Shown: positions 14,418-23,913 of the stretch, piece after piece
How the letters are laid out: each line of letters starts with the position of its first letter
How positions within the stretch are numbered: position 1 is the first letter of the stretch
Assembly: GCA_005281725.1 (NCBI GenBank)
Contig: SSBO01000001.1
Coordinates: forward strand, 5,378,399-5,442,398
Source of the DNA: Wuchereria bancrofti
Lineage: Eukaryota; Nematoda; Chromadorea; Rhabditida; Onchocercidae
DNA length: 64,000 bases
Direction of reading: 5' to 3'
Notes under the pieces: model-generated
Seen by the model: the letters and a program-made list of their open reading frames with translations, nothing else
The model's database searches: none
What the model was told of the DNA's origin: nothing
Program-made: the position numbers and the translations under genes

Positions 14418-17111
14418 TCACTGTTCTAAAAATGAGAAAGCAAGATCTTCATTTGCTGTCTCGTCCAAATTTAAATTTTCCATTGCTGAATGCAGGGCCT
14501 TCGCATTGCCTAAATGTACCACTGGAAGTTTTTCACTCAGCTTTAGTAGAGAAGCAGCTGCTAATTTAAAGAAAAAAAACTAGTTAAAAAAAATATATAT
14601 ATAATTAAAAAGATTCATGTCCTCGACATAATTCTGATTTTACTCACTCTGTGTAAATGGAGAAATTGTACCTGAGGAATACGCAGTCAAGGCATTATGA
14701 AGAAGTAACAACTGCTTACGCATTACTTTCCATCGGTTCTCTTCTAGTAGTCTCAGTTTAACCTGAAAAACAGAAACTCACTGTAGAATGCATTTTATTT
14801 TCGTTTAGGAAAGAAAAGTTTCTTTTGGTTCTACCTATAGCCATCACTTATCAAATCAAACGCACTTCAATGAACTTGGACTTTTATATAGAAAACTAAA
14901 ATAAATTTATGTCAGAAGAATTTTGCATTAGTCTAGACTAAATACTGTTTATTTAAATATTCCTTAGACAAGTAAGAAAGTGTTTCAAATTTATATTTCA
15001 AGTGGGAAGTAGTTTATCCAACATTCATCTTCCAATTATAGCTAGCTTTTATATGCATTGTCTAGAATGTTATAATCTGTTAACGAAAAATATGTATTGC
15101 TTAATATGTTCAAAATTGCCACCACTTTTGTTGTGAAGACGTTCCAGTGGACAGCCAAACTTACATTCGATTATTAAAAGATCAGTTAACTTTCTTATAA
15201 ACCATGTAATGTTGGAATATTGTAGAGGTCTTCCAATCTAACAGTCACTCTTACAAGCAACTGAATAATGTTCTAAACCGACTCTCACTATGTAAAGGAT
15301 AAAGATGAACTGTGAGTGATAGCTCTTTACTCATTGTGATCATATGCTTTGTTGTAAGCCAACAATCACTATATAAGAAATTAAAACTATTGTTTGGTAT
15401 TTGAAGCTTCGATTTGGTCCATCTCAGCATTCACTCGCACAATTCACTTTCAACAAACGGTGGTGCAGCAGCGACAATAGCAGGTACGAACACTTTGCGA
15501 GCATTTAGTGCATTATTAGTACTGTTTAATATTCACTCTATCCTATTATCACGCGAGTCAGAAAAAAACAATAAGATTATTGCCGACGTTGTAGAATTCC
15601 GATAACAATAACGACACATACTAATAAAAAATTCCCCAACTCTTGCTTTACTATGGTGAAAAATGAATTAGAAAAGAAAGAAGGACCTTAACGTCAGCTT
15701 TTAGTTGTTCGTATTTTCCTCGATGTTGATTACATCTGAAATCGGCGCCTGCAATTGCTTCAGGACTTGCACTTGAGTGCTGTAGCGCTACTATTTCATT
15801 GCGATGCACGTCATATTCCAAACGAGCCTAATATGAAAACATTTGTCTGGTGACAGGTGAAAATTTTTTTATTTCAGCTTTTGCACTATCTTTTTCACAA
15901 TTTGTTACACTTGGATTCTACACAACATTGTCATCTAAGAAATCAATTTAAGAAATTTTTGAAAATTCCATCATAAAGAATACTATGTTAAGTTAAAACC
16001 ATAGAAGCAGTTTAAATTCGAATGGATTTTGTCCAAAAGCATCGAAAAACACCGAGATTTTAGCATTGATTTAATTGGAGTTAATGACAACAAACAACCT
16101 GGTCATAATTATGAATTGTTTCCATTGTATCTTCAAAAGTTTTCTCGGATAATGTCTTAATTGATGAAAGAAAAAACGACAAAGCTCGCTCTAGAAGTTC
16201 ACCGTTATGGGCTACCGAACGCAGTGAATCACAGTTCGAAGAACACTCTGCCTAAAAAGTTTCCAAAAAAACGTTGTTAACTATTATTACAATTTGAATA
16301 GCATCATCAGAAACCAAGATTTCAAACAGCATGAAAAGTGGAATTTGGTAGCTCCAAATAAATAAAAGTTTTCAAAGAGATCATAATCAATCAGCTTTTG
16401 TTGCTAAAAATGAAAAAACTTGGAGCATCTCGGAATGAATGATCATGAGAAGCAGCTATAATGAGTTCGAAGAATTTTTTAAGATTAGTACTTACTTTCA
16501 AACTCATTTCTTTCAGTGAGAGCTGGTAAAGAGATTCCGCTAAACTTTTTTGTGCTTCATTCATTTGATGAAAATTTGAAGTAAATAATTTCGACATTGT
16601 TAACACCTGAAACAAATTAAAACCCACTCAATTCAATCATTCAGAAATATTTAAAAAGATAAACAAATAAATAAAAACTGTAAGCAACCAATAGCAAATT
16701 AAGAAGCAAACCTGGTTGTAATACTTGTGCAGTATTTTTAGTTGTTCGATTTGTTCTTCTAATTCCTTGTCAACTGTGCGTTCTACCTAGATATTATTGT
16801 TATCAGATGAAATAACATTAAAATACATATAGATGCAACATTAATTTTAATACCTTCAGGAATGGCAAAAAGAACGAATTAACATCATAATCATAAATAG
16901 ACATCATAAACAGAAAACAGACCTATGAGAATGGAAGGCATAAAATATACAACAAAAGCTCTAGCAAAAATGGAATTTTATTAAAGCGAAACTTCAAAAA
17001 TTTTCTAACTCTTCCTAAATTTTCACATATTGACTGTTTTGTTGTTTTGTAAGTCGAAACGGTCCACCTTTTCAGTGAATCTATTTTTGCAGCCATTTGT
17101 GTAAATTCGGT
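14418..17111 (-). CDS. arfip: arfaptin (AH/BAR domain Arf/Arl-binding protein)
   Basis: Arfaptins form crescent-shaped dimers that sense curved membrane and bind Arl1/Arf GTPases at the trans-Golgi. Exons on the minus strand: 17111-17010, 16786-16712, 16606-16496, 16251-16099, 15827-15687, 14762-14672, 14560-14418 (stop TGA), giving 271 residues with consistent phases. Family signatures: [11 protein letters not shown] near the start; [21 protein letters not shown]; a helix ending [14 protein letters not shown] followed by [40 protein letters not shown]; and the C-terminal FLEQ. The whole protein is predicted helical, as expected for the AH domain. The first in-frame ATG is at 17096, 15 bases after a TTTCAG acceptor, so it could start there after spliced-leader addition. 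Vertebrate arfaptins have about 100 more N-terminal residues with an amphipathic helix; I could not find such an exon. Confidence 0.88.
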
Positions 17112-17112
17112 C

Positions 17113-17998
17113 TGAAAGTAATAAATACATATATTAGAGAGAGACTATATATATATATATATTCCAAACACCACTCAGATTATTTCTCTTCCGTAAAGGC
17201 TTCCTCTGGATTTAAACGAGCTAAAAATAATTGATGAAGGTCGATGAATTGTGAAAACATTTGGTTAAAAAACACGTTTGTAATAGTTCGTCCGATGATC
17301 ACACAGCGTTGAATTTTCGACCATGATGGCCACTACCAAACTTAAAGATTTGTAGGATTTCTAAAATTCGCTCACCGTTTCCTTATCTGTTAAGGGATAT
17401 ATAAAAAGAGTAGGAGACAGTAGACCGCTCAAATCACAAATCCAATGCAAAGTTCAGTTAAGAAAAAAAACGTTTTTATGCAGTGAAATCCTGCTTGCAA
17501 TGAAAATCTGCATTACAATGGATGAAGTATGTTTCAAAATGAAATCTCTACGAAATCAGTAGAACTATTTAAATGATTTTAATATTTTTTTGTGAGTCAA
17601 TTGACAAAATATGCTTCCAATTCGGTACTAAACCTGCCACAGATGGACATTAGCTCGATTTCATACCCAAAATAGACTTCGGGAAAAACATAACTCAGAT
17701 GATAAGCTTGTATGTATTTTAAATCTTACGTGTTGCATGCTATACTTCTGACTGGTGAAAATGATCGCAACATCCCATGAGGAGCTGAAATTAAAACTTA
17801 TCCCAGTTATCCATTTAGAAATGAAAAATATGATCTGAGAGTTACGAATTAAAAAATCCAACATATATATAGGTTGGCTGAACAATTTATTACTATTTAT
17901 TATTAATCACTACCTTACTATTATTCGTATTAATTGTTATCATATTGTTATCAGTGCTGATAACTATTATTAGCAATGAAGGAGCAGGCAACAGCTTT
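17113..17998. other. spacer upstream of arfaptin
   Basis: AT-rich DNA with a (TA) tract at about 17147-17162. It could hold a 5' arfaptin exon, but none with a phase-0 donor could be supported. Confidence 0.4.
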
Positions 17999-18060
17999 AC
18001 CATGGTAGCTCAGTCGGGAGAGCGTTAGACTGAAGATCTAAAGGTCGCCGGCTCATGGGA
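17999..18060 (+). pseudogene. tRNA-Phe(GAA)-like relic lacking a normal T-arm
   Basis: The 5' part is a clear tRNA: T8-A9, D-stem GCTC/GAGC (18008-18011, 18020-18023), a perfect five-pair anticodon stem TTAGA/TCTAA, and loop CTGAAGA with anticodon GAA (18032-18034) for Phe. The variable region AGGTC and the first half of the T-stem (GCCGG) follow. The T-loop consensus and the returning CCGGC are missing, so the B-box of the Pol III promoter is absent. A short CATGG at 18054-18058 can pair with CCATG of the acceptor stem. A T5 run (18063-18067) resembles a Pol III stop. Most likely this is a tRNA-Phe copy that lost about a dozen bases. Confidence 0.75.
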
Positions 18061-18067
18061 CCTTTTT

Positions 18068-20497
18068 CTCCTTCAGCATAATGGAAATTTATTCCCCCTC
18101 CTACGTAAGGATTATTCACAATCCACCCTTTCCTGTTTAATAATATTAAACTGTTAAGGTTCCAAATCACCAAAGCTGTATTTTTAAAAGTAGTCGGCTC
18201 AAATGGAATAATTTAGCTGCAAACATTTGACACACTCTGAAAACCATTATTAATCAACAAAAAAAGTTTACAGTACAGTGCACGTATAAACTGTCACACT
18301 GACAATCATTTCAATCATAAATAAATCTCTTTGGAATTGTTTACTATGAACAACAAATAATAAACATGTTGACTCTGCAACAAGTAACGACCAACCTCAG
18401 AAATGATATTTGTTGCGGCTCTGACTGAGATAAACACAACAGACAGTGAACCTCTTCCTAATACTGTGAGAACCATATCCAACAAATAAACACAATATGC
18501 AGATAAGACTTCTCCACTAAACCTTACGTAACGATAACACAATTCATAATGAACCAAGTTAATGATCATCAACCCTGGCCTAAACAATACCAGCTGAGAC
18601 AAACATAAATGAATCAAATCATGAAAATAGTAATGCTTTCTTTGGAAGCACAAATCATTTTTGTCACTCTAATAGAAGAATCATTCTCAGAGATAGAAGC
18701 CTTACACTTCCACTTTCTTCTTCATTGATTCCTGTGAGGAACCCCGTCCTTCCCCTCCTTTTTTCCAAAACAGCTTTCCCTGCACATTCAATGGACTTGA
18801 TTCGCTACATGTGCAAAACTCCTATTTTCTGCACCTTTTCAAATTTACAGAATTTCAAAATTTCCAGTAATTACAGTTCAACATAACTTGCATTCATTTT
18901 CTCCATCATTGATATCTACTCCTTCAGTGGAAAGAATGAACAACTTACAAATGATGAAATAACTAGCGAACCTTAACAAACAATAAGCAATGCACAACAA
19001 TACAAACACCCACTCTAGAGGAAGAGAATTTTACAGAATATACAAGAAAACAAAACGCTGAACCCTGTCGATCGTTACCGATAAGCCATCACATTGGTAG
19101 ACAGAATTTTTCGAAGTCCACCTTTCAGTTAACAAAATCATAATCTCAAATCACTTCAGGAAGCAAACCGAGATAAACTCAAGGAAATGACAAATGCTTC
19201 AGGAAATCAATGTCTCAGAGAGAAATTTGACTTAATTTTAGATTGCTAATCGCGGCAGAGAAATTACTTTCTCCCAATCTAATAAAAACAGAAATTCTTG
19301 CAAAACTTCCATCTTTCATCCCGAAAGCATCAAATTATAATGGAAACACGAGGACATGAAATTTAAATCATATATGCATTTATGGGAATGTTTAGATCCC
19401 GGAAATGCTTAGGAAATAAGCTAGTAAAAACCTGCAAAATTTTGCAGTTACTGAAAAAACAAACAGAACATTAAATATGTCGCAGTGGTATCGCGGTTAC
19501 CAAAGGAAAACACACAAATAATAAGAAACCTATTCATAATGCACGAAAAGGGTAAAAAACGCAGGGAATGAAAAAATAAAAAGTGGAAAGGCGCAAACTC
19601 TATTACAATAAAAATTTCGCGAAAGTGAAAAATTTTCGAAAATAACATTCCATACCAGTCAGTGATAAAAATAGACAAATATTTCTAATCCACGAAGTAT
19701 AAAAGAAAATGTGAGAGGATTTAGAGAAGCTAATTATGATGAACCAACTCTGGTTTCAAAAGTGTTGGAATGGAAACGTGTGCAAAACTTCCATGCAAAA
19801 CTAATGAATAATTTAAATTATTCATTATTCGTCCTCTTAATTCTAATTTAAAAATACAAAAACTATAACATATTTTCAGCAGCACAGTGAATCGCCCCAC
19901 CACGATTTAGATATCCACTGTCACCAATGTGATGCAATTCCATGCATGTTATTCGGAATATTAATGATTCCAGAGTAGAAGGAAGGCTTGCATAAGGATA
20001 ATACTACTGAAGTGCCACGCCTAAGTATATTTACTTGGAAAAAATATGAGGTCGAACTTTCGATAAAAACTATCAAAAATTATCTTCAGTCTTTTCAGAT
20101 GGTTTTAGCTTGGACGCTTTTTAGCACAACAATAAGAAATTTCTATAATTCTCGACATAAAATGAAGTGAAGAGATAATATATATAATACAAACATACTG
20201 AAGTGAAAAAGCACAGAGTTGTTACTTGTATCAGCAAACTACTTAACATATCTCTTTAATGCACTTTGAGCATAATGTACACGATGGCATCGACTAGACC
20301 GTCGAATCAGAGTCATTAAATTCAAATTTTTACAGAACTTTTCGAACAATTAAATTTATGAAGATAAGAATGGAGTAAAAAGAAATATGACAAAATCAAT
20401 ATTTACAATAATTTACAAATGAGCGCAAAATTGATTTTGGCAGCGTTAAAAAGGAGCTTCTTCATTCTAGCACAGAAGCTGCTCTGGTTTATTAATT
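18068..20497. other. spacer between tRNA relic and Rheb
   Basis: About 2.4 kb of AT-rich sequence. Open frames such as the minus-strand one at 18653-18315 lack splice signals and any recognisable motif. No gene is supported. Confidence 0.45.
20488..20493 (-). promoter_or_regulatory. rheb poly(A) signal AATAAA
   Basis: AATAAA on the minus strand begins five bases after the Rheb stop codon (TGA ending at 20498), which implies a very short 3' UTR. Confidence 0.6.
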
Positions 20498-22128
20498 TCA
20501 AGAAAGTATACAACCATTCCGGTTTCGTTTCATATTCCCATTGGCAATTTCAATTTCACGCAGCAAACAATCAAAGATTTGTTCCACAGACTGTAAAAAA
20601 TTAAGAAATTAGTAAATCGATAGTGAATCAGCTCGTAGAAATTTTGCTTCTAGTAACTTTTGGCTATATTCCAAGTGAATCATACCTGTACCAACTCCGC
20701 TTTTGCTTAGCTCAGAAACTACGGAGCTATAGTAAAATAATTTCTTGTAAATATTTAGCCTTTTTTTCCTCATAATGTTACGCAAAACAGGACCGAACAG
20801 TAACAAAGAATGCTTCGATCGTGCCATACTACTTCAATCTCAGCAATTTTCTGTCCGACGAATATTCTTCGACTAATCAAATAATTTTTCATATTATGTT
20901 TACGAAGTGGTGACGATCGAAGCATTCTCGTTGTTATTGTTCAAAAAAAAAAAAAAAAAACGGTAAACAGAGCTTTGTGACGTATTCTGAAAAAAAAATA
21001 CACCGAGAAAAAATGTGTCGGTGACCTACTGTATTGTCTTTTGCTGATGTTTCCAAAAAAGCAGCATTCCAAGCAACAGCCAACTGCCGTCCCTCCTCTG
21101 TTGAAACATGACGTGCATTGAAGTGCAGATCCAGTTTATTTCCCACAACCACAATTGGTATACTGAAAATTAGAGTTTAATTTTTCGAGACTAGGATTTC
21201 ACCAAAAAATGTTTCCAGAAAGTTCAATAATCAAACGCTAGGAAATTTCATCACTTACTTTTTGTCCCCGAGATTTTCCATTATTTTATCGTAAATCGAC
21301 TGAACTATTTCGAATCTGCAAACAAAAGTAATGCTCAAATCAAAGCAGTAATATAAGTAAAAGAGAAGAGAGTATTCTCTCAGTGAAACAGCACTGAAAG
21401 TAACTATGAGTAATACTCGTGAAATAAGGAATTCTTGTTAACTCACGATTTTCGATCATCAATCGCATAAACTAGGATATATCCATCAATGTCTATTGCA
21501 CAGCTACGAGGAAACAGTGAGAATTCCTGCTGAAAGAAATAAAAAAATCTGTTTCAAAAATGAATGTCTGAAAATTTCAAAATCACTTGTCAAGATGAGC
21601 ACCCATTTCACAGAAATACTCGATGATGACACAACAGAGGCTTACTTGTCCCGCAGTATCAGTTATTTGCAAAGCAAATTGCTTTCCATTAAATTTATAA
21701 GATTTTGTATAAATATCTTCAATAGTTGTATCATATGCGTCGGGAAAATTACCATACACAAATCGTAATGTGATAGAAGATTTCCCTAAAAAATAAATGA
21801 AAAGTAATAAAAGTACTTTGAACATGTTTTGTGTTTGATCTCAAGTTTTCAAAATCAGTTGTTAAGTATTCCATACATTTGTTTTTTTTTTCGTCGTCTT
21901 AGAACGGCAGCGTAATGTGTTATTTCCATCCAATTAGATTGATAATGATAGTAAATTCAGTTCGTTCATTGCATAATTTAATACAACTCAACATCCTACA
22001 CTCAGAAGATTCCTTTCGTCACTCATTTGTTCCCCACTACTACTGACAATATTAAAAAAAGATAATATTAACTAACCAACACAGGGATAACCCATCACAG
22101 CAATTTTTCGTTGAATAGCATTCGCCAT
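20498..22128 (-). CDS. rheb-1: Rheb small GTPase, activator of TORC1
   Basis: Rheb-GTP on lysosomal and endomembranes switches on TORC1 kinase. Exons: 22128-22077, 21785-21646, 21529-21447, 21315-21259, 21162-21030, 20590-20498; 185 residues, matching the usual 184 or so. Motifs: P-loop GYPCVGKS (13-20), effector segment with Tyr35 and Thr38, DTAGQ (60-64), NKLD (119-122), ETSAK (148-152) and a C-terminal CaaX box CILS (182-185), which predicts farnesylation. The IPIVVVGNK strand and [11 protein letters not shown] are typical of Rheb rather than Ras. The ATG directly follows AG (22129-22130), a likely spliced-leader acceptor. Departures from human Rheb as I remember it are Pro15 for Arg and Gln65 for Asp. 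Intron 5 (20591-21029) holds a foldback element. Confidence 0.96.
20795..20942. repeat. foldback (inverted-repeat) element in rheb intron 5
   Basis: The left arm contains AGAATGCTTCGATCGT (20807-20822) and the right arm its exact complement (20913-20928). Pairing continues outward with one two-base offset: GAACAGTAACAA (20795-20806) against TTGTTATTGTTC (20931-20942), 11 of 12. The arms are about 28 bp with a spacer of about 90 bp. An 18-base poly-A run (20943-20960) abuts the right end. It is small enough to be a MITE-like relic; no target-site duplication was identified. Confidence 0.75.
20943..20960 (+). repeat. poly-A run (18 bases)
   Basis: Eighteen adenines follow directly after the right arm of the foldback element in Rheb intron 5. 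Confidence 0.95.
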
Positions 22129-22630
22129 CTGCTATTGTTTCCAACAAATTTTCTCTTGTGAAAAATAGCTGATCTAAAATAAATAAAATTTATGAAAAGC
22201 AAGGAAGCAATTAATGGGTCCAATAAAGAATTCCGTTATAAATAAAACAATTATTATATTTGTTCCAAATCTAAAAAATGAAATTAAATTGCGAAGTGTT
22301 GGGAGAATTATTTTTCGCAAACTTTCCTTTAAACATTCGAAGAATAACAAAAGAACTAATTTTAGAATAAATTTACAATATAATTCCTAGCAATTTTTTC
22401 AGCTTTATTGCCACAAGATATCCTTGACTGCATAACTCATAACAACCAAATGTTTTTATATGAGTCGAATAGACTTTTGTAAATGACATTTTCAACATAG
22501 TGATATCTGCAATACACGGTTTTCAAACAGTGTGAAATTTCAATTAAAATGAAAGCATTACAACTCACCGTGTTTGCACACAGGACGCATCCAATTGCAA
22601 AGTCCAGATGTTCGCCCAAATTCGAAGATA

Positions 22631-22655
22631 TCTACCCTTATGAAAAAAGGGTAGA
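22631..22655. repeat. 9-bp hairpin
   Basis: TCTACCCTT (22631-22639) and AAGGGTAGA (22647-22655) form a perfect stem with a 7-base loop, about 500 bp upstream of the rheb start. Confidence 0.8.
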
Positions 22656-22747
22656 ATCAACGAACTATAACCCTGTGGAACAAAAGTGAATCTCAATAAA
22701 AACTAAGGCCTTTCGACGTTAAAGCGAAATACTCGAACTTATGGTCC

Positions 22748-22783
22748 TTCCTCTCCTTAAATGTACGTTCTTAAGGAGAGGAA
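22748..22783. repeat. 13-bp perfect hairpin
   Basis: TTCCTCTCCTTAA (22748-22760) and TTAAGGAGAGGAA (22771-22783) form a perfect 13-bp stem with a 10-base loop. It is too short for a usual microRNA precursor. It lies upstream of rheb. Confidence 0.9.
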
Positions 22784-22996
22784 TGTCTAAGCATGAATAT
22801 GAAGATTGATGGGATAAACGAGAACTTAAAACATCACCTCCAAGCGTCTCCTTTACCCATCAAAATTTTTCCTCTCATTAACCATTATAGAATACCAGGT
22901 GAAATTGTGCTGTAATATACCTCACGTAATCCCCGCAAGACCGTATGTTCTTATGCATTCTCAGCGGTATCCGGTTAAGTCGCATGAGGCGTTGAT

Positions 22997-23048
22997 GGCG
23001 GGTGGGTGGTGGGGTCGAGGTTAGGCGTGAAGGTAGTGACTTACGTCA
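22997..23048. promoter_or_regulatory. candidate rheb promoter elements (G-rich block and CRE-like site)
   Basis: GGCGGGTGGGTGGTGGGG (22997-23014) stands out in AT-rich DNA and could form a short-stacked G-quadruplex. TTACGTCA (23041-23048) resembles a CREB/ATF bZIP site. They lie about 900 bp upstream of the rheb ATG. Promoter function is inferred from composition and position only. Confidence 0.35.
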
Positions 23049-23913
23049 GATATTTTTTATGATGAGCCGCTATAAAGAAGCATTGGCTTGGGTGACGTTG
23101 TTTAAATATCTGTAATGTAAATTGAGTGGAAAATAGAAAAATACAGAATTGATCGCTCATCAGTTAATAAGGCCTGAAATTTGTGCAAGAATCTATATCG
23201 TTTGAGTTCTCAGCAAATTTGAAATCTTCAGAAATGGGAGAAGGAATATTATTTGCCAATGTTCTAAAAATTAGCATGAATTATGCTAATTTGTAAAATT
23301 CTGTTTAAGTCTATTTAAGTCGCGTCCGATCACATTGTGCTAAATGACTGAACATTCAGATTAATGCGAATTGTTTTTCAGCACCGTTAAATCGGTCGCG
23401 AGCTTGCAACTTCAAATATAAAACGCTTTGGTAAATGCCGACAGAGGTGGTTAATGGAAACATTTTTATTTATGATTGTTGTGACAAACTATTTCAACAT
23501 TACAAATTACAAAGGAATTGCAATTCAGTAACTGCATTTACAATTGTTTGAGGTACAGTCTGTCAAAGGACTCAAGAGCATAGCATTTTACACTTGTTTT
23601 ATTACATTCCTTGGAAACAGTACTAACGGTGGTTGGAAGGTGGACTATACTTGTAAAATTAATTTGAATAATATCACCTTATGAGAACTAACGAGAATCA
23701 CTTTTTCAGTTTTTCTAACCGGTAGCATTTTTGCTTATGAGAACGATTCGAAGCCTAGAATTTTTCGAGATTTTAGGCTTGAGAACTCAAAGTACTCCAT
23801 TTTTCTACAAAGAATCCGGACAAATCTTCCAATCAAACTTTACAAATTTCAGTTTACCATGAGAGGATTTAAGCTTTAGAAACATTGTAAGAAGCTGTCT
23901 GTAATTTGAGCAT

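Larger units (their letters stand above)
22131..23913. other. rheb 5' region and 3' side of the reductase gene
   Basis: This 1.8-kb gap contains two perfect short hairpins (22631-22655 and 22748-22783), a G-rich block (22997-23014) and a TTACGTCA site (23041-23048). It probably holds the rheb promoter and the 3' UTR of the reductase gene. No exon was found. Confidence 0.5.

Noticed and set aside
15414..15605. Plus-strand frame inside an arfaptin intron
   Set aside because: No family, no splice sites, and it is contained in an intron on the opposite strand.
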